Below are positions 24,852 through 36,600 of a stretch of 64,000 nt of DNA, in pieces. The position numbers and the translations under genes were made by a program. The stretch spans positions 1,795,501 through 1,859,500 of the forward strand of contig JACATO010000095.1 of NCBI GenBank assembly GCA_018389105.1. Direction: 5' to 3'. Origin of the DNA: Nautilus pompilius (lineage: Eukaryota; Mollusca; Cephalopoda; Nautilida; Nautilidae). The notes beneath the pieces are model-generated. The model saw nothing but the letters and a program-made list of their open reading frames with translations. It searched no databases and had not been told where the DNA came from. Each line of letters starts with the position of its first letter. Position 1 is the first letter of the stretch.

Positions 24852-26572
24852 AATATTGGCATGATTGCTTTGTTGCAATGCGCTCCTTATCATTGTTTGG
24901 TTCTTTTCAGATGTCTAGGCATTGTGTCTGGCCAGTGGTAAGGTTTTCCAGTTTGTACCATGTAGGTTTTCTCTCATTTTTTTTTTATTGAGTCAGAAAA
25001 GTTTTACCCGTTTTGTTTTTTTCCTCACTAAAGTTGGTGATATATGGACTTCTTGTATGCAAGCTGTTAAACATGTCAACCAAGATACTATGTGCTGTTC
25101 CAAAATTCTCCCTACATTTGAAGTTTTTGTTTTTTCATGTAAATAAATTGAAATTAATTTCCGAATGTAAATTTATGTAATCATATTTGACTGTGGTATC
25201 TAGCACTTAGCAAATTATGGAACTGTAATCATGGGGCTTTGTACAAAAGAAGAATCTAGCATAGAATCTTTGCTTTACATGTAGGACATGTTGATTGGTA
25301 TCAACTTTGAAAAAAATACTCTGAAATATAATTAATGAAACATCTGAAGCTTTGTCAGAAAAAGTAACAACACCTGTTGAACACTTTGCAGCACTCTTTT
25401 TACTATTTAGCTTTCCTTTTTTTAAAATGAATTTACTTATGTGTATTAACTCTGAAATAAACAGCTTCTGTTAGGCTGCCAATTTTAACTATGAGAAAAC
25501 TACAAGTAAAAGAACAGATCAAAGTTTTGTGCAGTGGAGTTTAAGTACACAAGTTACAAAAAGAAGACCTATTGACAGAGAAAGGGTGACTTCATTAATA
25601 TAGTCAGTCACGGAAGGAAAACAGCTTAAGATTACTTCAGTGTTGCTGTGGTAAAACTGAGTGTAGTTTTGTATGGTTCAAGATGATGTTGATGCATTGT
25701 TACTGTGTAGTAAAACTGTAAAAAGTTACAGTGTGGCTGACATCATTTTGACTTTGACAGTTGAGGTGGGGAGAAGCAGTGATGACAAAAAGCAAACAAA
25801 CTGAGATTGATGAACTATTATGCCAATGTACAGTTTTATTTATAAGTGATGTATTTGCACAGCATTTTTGGTGTAATGGGCAATTTGCTATTTCTGCAGA
25901 ACACAAACTACTAATATTAGAATTCAGTCAGATAGAATGAATTCAATTATGTCAAAATTTTGACTTTTTGCCACAAATGGCCTCCAAAGTTGAGATGCTG
26001 CAGTAATAAATCACATTGTGAGCATCATGCACAAGTTGTCAATTTGCTTCAATCAATTCATCCGTTAGCATAGAGCCCCCCCATCAGATAATAGCTAACC
26101 TGCACTGCCACATCTTGCCAGTAACGATTAGATTTTTCTCATTGTAGATTGACAGAAAGGGTTTTTTTGAAGTTAAAGATTGCGAAGGATTTTAGCTAGC
26201 AACATATTTGTATCTGTCATGATTCTGAAATGGCAAAGGATGATTTCTGTGCATTGATTGGAATTGGCTGGAGACAAAAGTGTGTGATACATAAGCTCTT
26301 TTAGAGTCACTACTTTAGATTTTTTTACAAAGAGGTGGGGAATAATAGGAAATTTATAATTAATAACATTTACTTTTCTTCAGAAAACTCACAGCATGCA
26401 TGCCAAATGAAAGTAAGGAGTGAGATTTCTTCATCCTTACTTTTTAAAATCAGTCATCGGCATTTGCTTTTTACATTTTTTTTCAAAGAAAGCTAAAGAA
26501 AACTTGCCACACATGTCTGCATGCAAAACTAATTCTTTTTAAATGTACTGGGAGATGTACTGCAAAAGTATA
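24852..26572. other. non-coding stretch, intron downstream of the Ig exon
   Basis: AT-rich, with no recognised gene or repeat. I looked for a second exon completing the Ig domain (a YxC motif before a donor) and did not find one. Confidence 0.5.
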
Positions 26573-27894
26573 TGAGGTCTGTCGAAAAAGTATCCGACCT
26601 TAGGCTGGGGAAAAAAATTCCGTACTTAGTGGGATTCAATTGCTAATCCCCTTTGAAGTAGGCCTCTTGTGCCTCCACACACTTAGCCCAGCGATCCTTC
26701 CACTGTTCAAAGCATGTCTGGAATGCTTCTTCCAGAATGGCTCTCAGCTCTGCCGTTGCATTCTGCATGATGTCCTCTCAACTCTCAAAGCTGGAGCCTT
26801 TCAGTGGCATCTTCATTTTGGGAACAACCAGAAGTCAGAGGAACCATGTCTGGAGAGTAGGGAGCCTGGCGAATGAGTGAAATGCCTTTCTTTGCCAAGA
26901 AACCTTGGATCAGCTGCGACGAATGAGCCGGGCCGTTGTCATGATGCAGCTGCCAGTTTTGCGAGGCCCATAGATCCGGTCTCTTGCACCAAACTGCATC
27001 ACGAAGACATCGGAGGACTTCCTGATAGTACTCCTTTGTAACTGTTTGTCCTTCTGGTGCATATTCGTGATGCCCAAGGCCTCGGTAGTCGAAGAAAACA
27101 GCATCATCTTGATTTTGCTCCAGACCTGACGTGTTTTTTTGGGTCTTGTCGATGTTGGGTGCTTCCACTGTGATGGCTGAGCTTTGGTTTCCGGGTCATA
27201 CCCATACACCCACATCTCATCTCCAGTTATTACGGTATTCTGGAACTCAGGACCCCTGTTGGCAGTATCCAGCAAGTCCTGCACAACCTCAAGATGAAGT
27301 TATTGTTGTTGCTGAGAAAGTAGCTTGGGCACAAATTTCACTGCCACTCTGTGCAAGCCCAAATCCTCCTTTAAAATTGCATGTGCAGAATCTTTACTGA
27401 TCCCAACCTCGTCACCAATTTTCTGCACCATCAAACGACGATCCTCCATTATTAAGGTCTGCACTTTCTTGATAACAACTGCATTGCGGCTTGTTGACAG
27501 CCTCCCAGAATTCTGGTCACTCTCCAGTGGTGCGGCCATCTTTGAACCTGTTGTACCATTCTTTTATTTGAGTAACACCCATGGCATTGTCACCAAAAGC
27601 CTGTTGAATTTTGTGAATTGTTTCTGCTTGGGTATTTCCAAGCTTTTGGCAAAACTTGATGCAAGATCGTTATTCCATACGTTCTGTCATCACAGGCGCA
27701 ATGAAAATGCGATGAGTAAGTAGTACAGCACCTCACATGCTGGCTGCCTGATAGTGACTGATGCATCCAGCAAGCCCACCAAAAACCACGCATGTGCATG
27801 AAGGCATGCGGCTTCACTATGCTCAATTTTGCCTCCCTAACCTCATTACTTCCCACTGAAAAAATAAAGTCGGATAATTTTTCGACAGACTTCG
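26573..27894 (-). mobile_element. mariner element with both ends and TA duplication
   Basis: A 1322-bp element, the usual mariner size. The 28-bp terminal inverted repeats (26573-26600 and 27867-27894) match at about 24 of 28 positions, with core GTCTGTCGAAAAA and TATCCGAC. Both ends abut TA (26571-26572 and 27895-27896). It carries a minus-strand transposase pseudogene. Mobility is by cut-and-paste into TA dinucleotides in this family. The preserved ends mean it could still be a substrate for a related active transposase. Confidence 0.92.
26643..27690 (-). pseudogene. mariner transposase, broken by a stop and several frameshifts
   Basis: It runs from ATG (27688-27690) to TAG (26643-26645), matching the ~345-aa family length. 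The order is: HTH region IKFCQKLGNTQAETIHKIQQ and MGVTQIKEWYNRFKDG; linker GRLSTSRN; second HTH EVGISKDSAHAILKEDLGL; TGDEMWVYGYDPETK with the first catalytic Asp at 27219-27221; HHEYAPEGQTVTKEYYQEVL; WQLHHDNGPAH with the second Asp at 26938-26940; YSPDMVP. After a frameshift comes DFWLFPK with the third Asp (26834-26836), then a C-terminus EDIMQNATAELRAIL to AYFKGD. An in-frame TAA falls seven codons in, and frame changes occur near 27525, 27300, 27140 and 26840. The three-Asp catalytic triad is readable, but no intact protein can be made. Confidence 0.92.
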
Positions 27895-27896
27895 TA

Positions 27897-29140
27897 CATT
27901 CCATTTGATATTTAGGCACAACATTAGGAGCTGCCTTAGGGTTGTGCATGGTTCCTCCATTGTGCACTTTGGTTAAGAAATCACAGGAATACAATTGTGA
28001 TGACATCTTGATTTTGAAAAGAGAATAAAGACAACTGAAATTCTGTTCATTTATACAACAAAGTGAACTATTGGTAAATGCCAGGTCATGGGTGGAGTAA
28101 TGCCATTTGGAAGCCTTAAGCATAATTTGTTAATTTGTAGTAGCTACAGTATGCATGTATTTTTGCTGTTGTTGTTGTTGATTTATTACCATGGCATTTG
28201 AAGTGCATCTGTCACTAGTTTTAAATGAGTTCTGTTGACAACACACAGTGATCTGTGTAAGATTTATTTTTTAACACCAACATTCTAAAATGCATGCTTT
28301 GCAGTTTGGTTCTGCATTATTTGAGTTTAAAAGAAAAAGGGAAAAGGTAATGCAAATTAAGGACTAAACAGCAATTATAAAAACACTTCTCTATTGTATT
28401 GAATTAATGTACAATGCAGTATTACATTTGTATTAATTTCAAACCAATGTAAAATTAATATTAAAATAAAACTATATAAAGCTGAGCATTATCATCATCT
28501 TTATCTTGACTGATAAACATTAGAAAATGTAATTCTTCTGTTTTTCACTTATTTTAACTTAATTTTTTTTATTAATTAAAGTAATATAAGGGTATATTTT
28601 GATAAAATATGGAATATTCATTTTTAATTAAGACAATTTGTTATTTGCGATGGGTATTAAAATGTTTGATGAAAGCACAAACATACATGGTCTTCTTCCT
28701 CTGCTCAGTCAGTGCTCAGATGTTTTCATTGAGAAGTGCTCATTTATGGTATAGTGTTGTTTACCCACATTTTACAAGTTTTCCTCAAACCCAAGATGCT
28801 CTCTATGAAGTATTTTTAAAAAATTGTTTACATTACAAACCAAGTTGGAGAGTTAGTCACGTAACTTGGTCGTGTGCTTAACATGAACAAATCAAGTCCA
28901 TGCACAAAGAGGAGAAACACTGCAAAACTTAAAAGCTCTGTGGATCAGTCATCTTCGCTAGTTACAAAGGTAACAGCAACACAGAAATCCATTGCTAAAG
29001 AAGATGGAAATGATGTTAAAGCTTGTGTGGGGGCAGAATTAGAAGTAGATGATATTCTTCTCTAGCATAATCTCTGCACAAATGCTGAAGGTGTAGGTTT
29101 GCCAACAGCAAGAAGAGGGTAGGTCCATCAACTTACAACC
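27897..29140. other. non-coding stretch with an unrecognised short ORF
   Basis: AT-rich DNA. A 63-codon + strand open frame at 28874-29065 encodes a Lys/Ser-rich then acidic peptide (KRRNTAKLKSSVDQSSS to VGAELEVDDILL). It sits just before the Tigger fossil and could be part of it or of host origin. I do not recognise it. Confidence 0.35.
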
Positions 29141-30000
29141 TTTCTTAGCAAGAGAAGGGTGGTTTGACAAGCTCAAGAAACCCCAGAATCTACATGGTAT
29201 TGATGCTGCTATTTTCTTGCCATGAGTTTAATGTTATTGTAAAGGTTGAGGGATACAAGTTGCAGCAAGTTTTTAATGCCACCTAAACTGGTTTATTTTG
29301 GATGACCCCTACTAGTGTACCACTCCAAAAATCCCAAAACTTTAAAAGGTTTTCAAAAGCTTGGATAAGTGGGATCTCTCTGAAGACTGGTTTGTCAACT
29401 ATTTTTGCAATAAGGTGGAACATTACTGCCATGACTAATACTGCTTTCAAGCCCTTACTCTTTCTTAATAATACCCTAGGACACCTTATGTAATTGACTA
29501 AACAGTACTCAAATGTTAAACTGATGCTTCTGCCACTCACCACCACCACATTATTCTAGCCATGGTTCAGGTCATTGGCTGGATGCTACTGATGGACTAA
29601 AAAAAGCCAACAATTCGTGATTTTTGGCCTAACTGCAACATCCTATATAATCTATTAACAACATCAAAAATAGTTTGGACAAAGTGAAGAAAACCACCCT
29701 GAATGGTGTTTTGTAGGCCCTATTGAGAAGTATGTCAATGACATAGGATTCATGAATTTATCTGCGGAACTGGCTGAGATTATCAGGCTTGCCATAACTG
29801 TTCAAAGGGACAGGTTTGACAAATTACAGGGAGTGAATGTCATAGATCTTCTGGAGGAATAGTCTGTGGAGGAGCAAGATGTTAAGAACTGCTCTAGCTG
29901 AGCGTGAAGAGGCTAATGCAGGAAGTGGTGGATATGGATTCAATTCTGAAGCAGAGTTTCCAGGTTGTAGGTATTGTTAACATCTGTCTTTGCTACCTAC
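29141..30000 (+). pseudogene. Tigger (pogo superfamily) transposase fossil, copy A
   Basis: Shifting + frames give REGWFDKLKKPQNLHGID (Brinker/CENPB-type domain end), LQQVFNAT.TGLFW (degraded DETG block), VYHSKNPKTLKGF, LSEDWFVNYFCNKVEHYCHD, FKPLLFLNNTLGH (the DNAPGH block with the catalytic Asp changed to Asn at 29467-29469), TIRDFWPNCNILYN, a TLNGV block, and an acidic EEANAGSG tail. This is the order of Tigger DDE transposases. Many stops and a lost central block make it dead. Terminal repeats were not found. Confidence 0.75.
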
Positions 30001-31276
30001 AGGGAGATCTACAAGGAGAAGCAGCACATATCAAAGCAGTTCATCTTAGATCCATTTTTAAAGGCCTTAGTTCACAACAATTGGCCCAGCAGCTCTACCC
30101 CTCACTTGTGATACCCCAGTGAAACTATCACTATTTCATGTTATACTGCTGCTATTTACTGTTAGTGAGGTGGAGTCTAATGCTGATGATTCCCATTATC
30201 ATGTCTTGTGTGCTTGACTACCAGTCTCTATTTGTAAGTAATCATATATTTTTATTTTGTGTAATTCTACATTTTTGTTTATAATTTTGCTGTTTCTTTA
30301 TCTTTTTGACCTATGTATATGCTTAAGTGAGATAAGATTGGAAATACTGGGTTTTGGAAGCTAACTACCTCCATACTATGTAAAAATTATATATATCACA
30401 AAAATACATGAAGTGCAATAAAAGTAGAAAAAAGAATTGTAGTGTGTTTTGACCTGTATTTTCTAACTGTCTTATTCTAATTTGCATTAACTGTGAAGAA
30501 ATGTAAGATGTCATTGGAAAATCAAAAAATGACTCTGTATGTGTAAAGTATTTTACATGCATTTAAAGAAGTATGGGTAAATATTATTTTCTAAAGCTTA
30601 TTATAGTTTGTTTTTTTAAAATACATTTAATATAAAGTAGATTGAAAAACTAAAATCATTGTATTTTTTTTTACAGAAGAAAAAATTCTTTACCCATTTT
30701 AATTCATTTTTTGTTACCATTTTGGGAAAATGGAAGCAAGCAGTCTTTATGAATTTTTAATAATTATGTTGTGAAAGATGGAGGATTAAATCCAATTGCT
30801 GGCTTTTGTAAATGTTTTATAAATTTTTTTAAGGACCAGTCATATTGTTGGTTATTGTTAGACCCTTTTCCTAGCAAGCAGAGGTTTCAAGTTTGAATCT
30901 TTACATGCACACAGTGTATCAGTTACTTTAAAGACCACCATATAATTGATTTAATTGATTTTATCTACACGCAGTATAACACAACAGAAATAGCAGAACA
31001 AATAAAAAAATGAAGTGTTCACATAATCCCCATCTCTTTTCCCATCTGTTTTTCTTTGTTGGGAAATCCAGTTGTGAACCATTGTTCATTACACATTCTG
31101 ACCTATTGCCTCAATGCAACCTAAATGATGCTTGACTTAACATAGACATTCTGCAGTTGCACACAGATGGTTTTAGGGCTCACACCAGAAGTTCCCAATC
31201 ATCTTCTCAGTATGATCTTATTAACACTGTGGCAAATTTTTACTACTCTGACTTTGAACACCATCAGTGCAAACTA
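30001..31276. other. AT-rich non-coding stretch
   Basis: No gene recognised. It may include the untraced 3' part of the preceding Tigger copy. Confidence 0.4.
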
Positions 31277-33073
31277 CAGGCATGCTTTGCTAGCGGAATG
31301 CTTCTATGGAATAGTTTGAAAAAATAAACTGTAAAATAATGTAATTTCTGTATTTGAGGTCATGGAATAAGTGCATCTTAATGTTGGTGTTGTTCGAATT
31401 ATATACTGGTATGAGTTATACCACTGGAAATAGGGGTGTGTGTGTCCTCACATCAACAACAGTCAGAAGATTAAATGTCGCATGAGAAAACCATGGTACT
31501 GTGACCAACTTTATGATCCTATTTCTTATAACTGCTGGCTTACACCCTTTTTCTTTTGTGAGGAACTCTATCATAGCTCTTTGTTTGAACACTTTTCATG
31601 GTATACTTCCATTTGCAATGTCTGCTGTGCTGCCACCTGTGGAGTAACAGTGATACTACTAATTTAAAATATACATTAAATAAATTCATCATGTACCCAA
31701 CCAATATTTTTTAATGTAAATTTAGAGGTACATAATTATGTTTTCTTTTGAAACATTAAGTATTTTGTAATACCAATGTAATATTAAGTGTAATTACACT
31801 ATGATAATTGAATAGTGGATAAATAGTTTGTTTTTATAGTAGTTTACACCAGAGATTGTTTTGCATTTTTATCAGGTATTCTGGTGGGGTTGGTTAAACA
31901 TGATTATTTGAATGCTTTTAATCTATTATTAATTAATATTCAAAAATGATGACTTCATACAACTGATAAAAGAATGGGACACTGTGTGGTAACTTGGATT
32001 GTCATAGAAACTGTAACCAGATTATGAAGCTCAGCAAAATCCTACTAGTACTTCTCTGATTGGAAATGTGAAAAGTGTGGGGAAATATACATAAGACAGG
32101 TCCATTGCCTGGACACCAAACTGTTTGGTGTCCCATCAGTGCTTGAGTAGAGATCCTATAATTGGTAAGCATGCTACTTTATACCTTTTGTTTATTCCCA
32201 AACTCTCATTGCAATTTTTTTTTTTTTAAAAGTTATGAAATTACATCCTGTCATGAGATTTACTAATTATAAGTGCGAGAGTTGTTTGCAACTTTTCAGC
32301 AATACTAATGAAATGGCAAAAGGGATCCCAGAGAATTCACCTGGATCATAATAGTTTTTCCTTCACTTTTGTTTTTTTTTCTCAATGCTGTAATAACCAG
32401 TGATGGCATCTTTCCGGAAATAGTAGTTAATGTCAAGAGAAAGCCACATGACAGGCACTAACATCTTTCAACTGGCAGCCACTCTTAGATTTCTCAGGAA
32501 TATCCTGAAAATTCAAAGTTAGACATGCCATCCCACTTCAACTATGTTCTCATGGTTACATATTTTAAGCTACTGTTAGCAAAGCCTTTTTTTTCCTTTC
32601 CCATTCAATTTACAGTTAATATTCAGCAGTATCATTAAAAAATTCTAATGCTTCTGGTATGATAAATAGACATAAAATCTCAGCTAGTCTGGCATCTTAT
32701 TTTTGAAATGTAATAAGTCACAAACTTAATTGTGCTGCTTAAACATTCTTTCAAACTCTAATAATGATTCACTTCCAGATTTTAAATAGTCCATAAGCTT
32801 TCTTGTGGGTAAATTTGGCCTGGGAAATTAACACAAAAATTTGCTGAATGTATACATGTTTTGCTATAATGAACAAATTGTCATTGACAAAGTGCAAAAT
32901 TTTGAGTTGGATGAAAAATTCTTGGAGTGAGTCCCAGATTTAATGAATGTGCACAGCACAGAGTGATCTGTGCGTACATTTGAATAGCATCATTGTGCTA
33001 TAGTACTTTGTACATTCATCTTGTCTGCTGAACTTTGTAGAAATTACTGTGCAAATTTTGCCTACAATTTGTG

Positions 33074-33719
33074 ATGACTGGAAAAAGGCAAGCAACTATC
33101 AGTGGTGCAACTGCTCCTAAAGCGAAGAGGAATACATCTCTTGGGATATAAAAAATGTTTTGAGGTGGTTTGATGCTGGTGAAAAGCCAAGCAAAATTTC
33201 TAAAGCATTGGACTTAATTCCATCTACTATCTGCACAATTCACAAGAATGAGAAAACAATTATTAGAGGAACTGCAAAATCTTTGACGCCTCTAACAGCT
33301 GCTAAAGAAACACACAAATGAGTGACATAATGGAAAATATGGAGAGATTATTGAAAGCCAGTATCAACAGAACATTCATGTAAGCACTTTGGTTATTCAA
33401 GAGAAGGCTATTTGATGATCTCCAACAACAGGAAGGTACCAGTGAAGAAATGTTTAATGCTAGCAAAGGACCATTCAATATGTTAAAACAGTGTAGTCAT
33501 TTACCTAACATAAAGGTGACCAGTGAAACTGCAATTGCAGACACCGCAACAGCTGGGTCTTATCCAGCTACATTGAAGAAGATTGTTGCAAAGAGGGTTA
33601 CACCCCAACAAATTTTCAGTGTTGATGAAATGGGAAATTGGGCATTTTTGGAAACAGATGCCAGCCTGCACTGTCATCTCCAAAGAAGAAAAGATGGCTC
33701 TGTATTCAAGGTTGCAAAG
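33074..33719 (+). pseudogene. Tigger transposase, N-terminal half, copy B
   Basis: It starts at ATG 33074 with MTGKRQATISGATAPKAKRN. It then shows RWFDAGEKPSKISKALDLIP and STICTIHKNEKTI (first HTH), AKSLTPLTAAKE, FNASKGPFNMLKQCSHLPNI, KVTSETAIADTATAGSYP, TPQQIFSVDEMG (first Asp of the DDE domain in the VDE motif) and ISKEEKM. It stops being Tigger at FKVAK, exactly where a hAT terminus begins (33720). Stops occur in the N-terminal third. Confidence 0.8.
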
Positions 33720-34300
33720 CAGAGCTGGATTAAGATTTTTAGGCCCCTGGGCTACAGGTACTGTGAGGCCCCCAGTGATATTTTCAAAAGGAAAAATGAG
33801 AGCTAGTCTGTTTAGTCGTTCTTGTGCCTTGGAGAAACTCCTCTCTCCAGTTGCATTAGTTATCATTAAACACAAGTAAATCCATAGTGCTATTTCAACA
33901 TTAGGGAATGAAGAAGTTAATGCATTGTTTACTACAAGGGTGTAGATATCAGAAGTTTTGCAGTGTTTCATGCTTGTACCTGACTTCATCAAATTGCCCA
34001 ACAAAGTTTTTAAAGTGAAGAATTTCAGGCACAAATTCAGGCTCGATGTCATCTGAATAAATCTTCTGAAACTGGCTGCAGCTGTTGAAATGTCTTCATC
34101 ATTCATTGTTGGAAATTCGACCAGGAAACCAAACAATGAATGAATGAAACATTTTTATATCGTCAAATCATGAATTGACCCTGTTCTTTAACTGCTGCCT
34201 GATTGATTCATAAAGAAATGTCTTTAAAGAAATCTGAAATGGAAGATAAGTTCTGCTTTGTACCAGTAGCACCAAGAAACCTCCCTCTGTTGATTAAATC
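33720..34300 (-). mobile_element. hAT element fragment nested in Tigger copy B
   Basis: It begins with CAGAGCTGGATTAAG, then GGCCCCTGGGCTA, a hAT-type terminus (CAG start), directly after FKVAK of the Tigger gene. The minus-strand sequence behind it encodes a hAT C-terminal domain. I did not find the other terminus or the second copy of the candidate 8-bp duplication TTGCAAAG (33712-33719), so the element is truncated or decayed at its 5' side. Confidence 0.65.
33780..34290 (-). pseudogene. hAT transposase C-terminal part
   Basis: An unusually long minus-strand open frame (33501-34136) contains FPNVEIALWIYLCLMITNAT and GERSFSKAQERLNRLALIF, the hAT dimerisation signature (consensus FPN..IALRI.LT.PV..ASGERSFSKLK). 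The LK..K..LRS.M part is deleted between SFSK and QERL. Upstream on the same strand, in other frames, the text FLGATGTKQNLSSISDFFKD resembles the region before it. The catalytic domain is absent. Confidence 0.8.
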
Positions 34301-34908
34301 TCTTATTTACTTCCTAATATTTATTATTAATTAACCCTTTGGCTCTGTCTGACCACATATGAGGCAACGGATAAATTTATATCTAAAGTAAAATTGTATG
34401 ATCTCCCTCGTACTGGTGTTTAGTTTTTTGTCCGTGTTTTAACTTATAATAATTTCTTTTTAAAGCTTTCATGTATTATGTTTTTCTATCAAGACACATT
34501 TTACAAAATCTTCTCTCATTGTTTACATTACTTTGCAGTTGTATAGTGGCATGACCCGCCTGCTACCCAAAAACAGTGTAAAATATTAATAAGTGTACCC
34601 AGCGGTGATTTTGACTGCAACAACTAACTGGAAAATGCTTTTTTTGCCTCTGAAGTTTGCATAAAATTTTCCTTATGCCACCAAGGGGTTAATTGCATTA
34701 ATATATGACACTTAACACAAAGAATGACATGTTTATTATGTATATTCATTAAATAACATTTATTTGAGATGGTTTGTTATTTCTTGGGAATGCATCTAAA
34801 TTTATATAATGTAAGTCAATGGGAAAAACTCACTTGTTTAATTAATATTCGTTTAACGAATTGTTTTCACAAAATGTATCCAATACATTAAGCGGAGTGA
34901 TTGCTGTA

Positions 34909-36334
34909 TATGTATGTCTGTATGTATGTAATATATATATTATAATCTGAAAAAGTAACTGGTTTTTTAGTTGAATAAAAATATTGCTAGGTTCTTTTTC
35001 ATTGACATATGCAGCTGGATCTCAATAGCTGCCATATTATTGAAAAATGACAAGACTTTGACTTTGGAAAACATTGTTCTTGCTCTTGAAAATTAAAAAA
35101 AAAATTTCGTGAACTAGATCTTGTGTAATAAAGGAAGGCTTCATTATCTTTATTTTGTTGTTGCAGTATGGCAGTTTTTTTGCATTAACTCAACTTGTGT
35201 TGGATTGGTTCGTGGCAACAAAAATATCTGGAATACTTCATGGCTTGAATGATGCCATTCAGTGTTGAATGAGGCTTGGAGTATTTCTACAGTCTAAGTT
35301 CTTTTGGTATACAAGTAGAATGGAAGCTTTTCTCTTGCCTGAGGCATGGATTTTGTTGTTGTTGTTTTTATCTACATACTTCAATCCTGCTGTAAACCCA
35401 CACTAGGCAATTCAGGAACTTTTCATGTGTCAGGCAGGCTTCTCCTCTGAAAATTGTAACTTTGTCAGGGAGCAACCATTTTTTGCTTGTCTTTTTTACT
35501 CACTGATTGAAAAATTTTTATTTCTAAGAAATTTGTAATCTGGTAGTGCATTTGGTAATCACTTCACTTGAAATAAGTTCTTCCTAAAAAGAGATTACAA
35601 AATCAATGAACCAAAATTGATAGATGTGACCATTTTTCTCTTGTTTCAGAAAGTTGCTAAATCTCCTTTTTAGTCATGTTCTTAAAATTTCCTTGTGATG
35701 CTCAGAATTTATATAGTTTTAGACATTAAGAACTAATAATGAATGAAATTTTATGGCAAAAAAGCATTTTTAATTTAGTAACCAAATTTAGACTTTTAAA
35801 ATTGTTTACCTGAGGCACTGATGTACCTGCACTATAATATCGGAACCTTCATCACTTTAGTCATGTTTAAGCTATACTCAATTAAGTTTCATGAAAATCA
35901 TTGCTTTTGATCTGGCAGCCAATGTCAAACTCCTGGCCCTGATGAATCTGCATCATAAATACTGCATTTTATTCTCTTGATAATTAACTAAATATACAAC
36001 TTTTTAAACTAAGGCTAGAAACAAAATTTAGTGAATAACATGAGCATCTGTTGTTTTTTAAATCTGTAGATTATTATTTATGGAGGGATAACAGCGTCAG
36101 TATCTAATCTGATTATTTTGGTTGTAATGAAGTTTATTGTTTATCATTATTGCAAGAGAAATCCTAATTATACTTCAGCTTCCACTTGACTTAAACAGTA
36201 TTTTGTGCTGTCTCCATGATTGAGAGTGGCATAGGAAAGATGTGTAGAATCTGTTTATTTATACTTTGATTAGTTTTTTAGTCTATTACAAAATAAAGAA
36301 AATTATTATTATTTTTTTTTTTTTTTGGTTCTGG
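34909..36334. other. AT-rich non-coding stretch
   Basis: No gene recognised. It has short (TTG)n and (TATG)n-like tracts. Confidence 0.4.
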
Positions 36335-36600
36335 TCTATGTTAAGTTGCCATTTTTGTATCCCTGATCTTTATCTTGGTTGGGATTAACTTGATCTGGCT
36401 GGTATACTTCTTTGGCTGGGTTTCTTCTTGCTCTTCTTTACCAGCCAGCCATATGAGTATTTTCCAACATTTAAGGAATGAATAGCTTTAATGGAGCTTG
36501 CTTCATGGTGCAGAATTGGCAAAGCTGTCTATGAGACAGCTTTTGCACTACCCGTTTTTTTTCACCAGGGATGTCTCCCTTGTAGTCATTACCACACAAC
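36335..36600 (+). repeat. SINE-like repeat, copy 3
   Basis: Reverse-complemented, it shows TCCCTGGTG, then CAGCTTTGCCAATTCTGCAC, GCTGGCTGGTAAAGAAGAGC and AAGAAGAAACCCAG, in the order seen in the copies near 61.1 kb and 48.7 kb. The tRNA-like head on the left is too diverged to read. Confidence 0.65.

Larger units (their letters stand above)
31277..34906 (+). mobile_element. Tigger element, copy B, interrupted by a hAT fragment
   Basis: The left end CAGGCATGCTTTGCTAGCGG and the inverted right end CAGCAATCACTCCGCTTAAT are similar, and both abut TA (31275-31276 and 34907-34908). Between them lies the N-terminal half of a Tigger transposase (33074-33719). The region 34690-34870, AT-rich with TCAATGGGAAAAA and TTCGTTTAACGAA, resembles Tigger subterminal DNA. 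The ends are diverged, so the boundary is less certain than for the mariner. Confidence 0.5.

Noticed and set aside
24675..24893. 72-codon minus-strand open frame across the Ig exon
   Set aside because: It is the antisense shadow of the real + strand exon, which has splice sites, the Ig signature and flanking in-frame stops.
33501..33779. Extension of the minus-strand hAT open frame into Tigger DNA
   Set aside because: The part right of the hAT terminus is antisense to the + strand Tigger transposase, so that end of the open frame is accidental.
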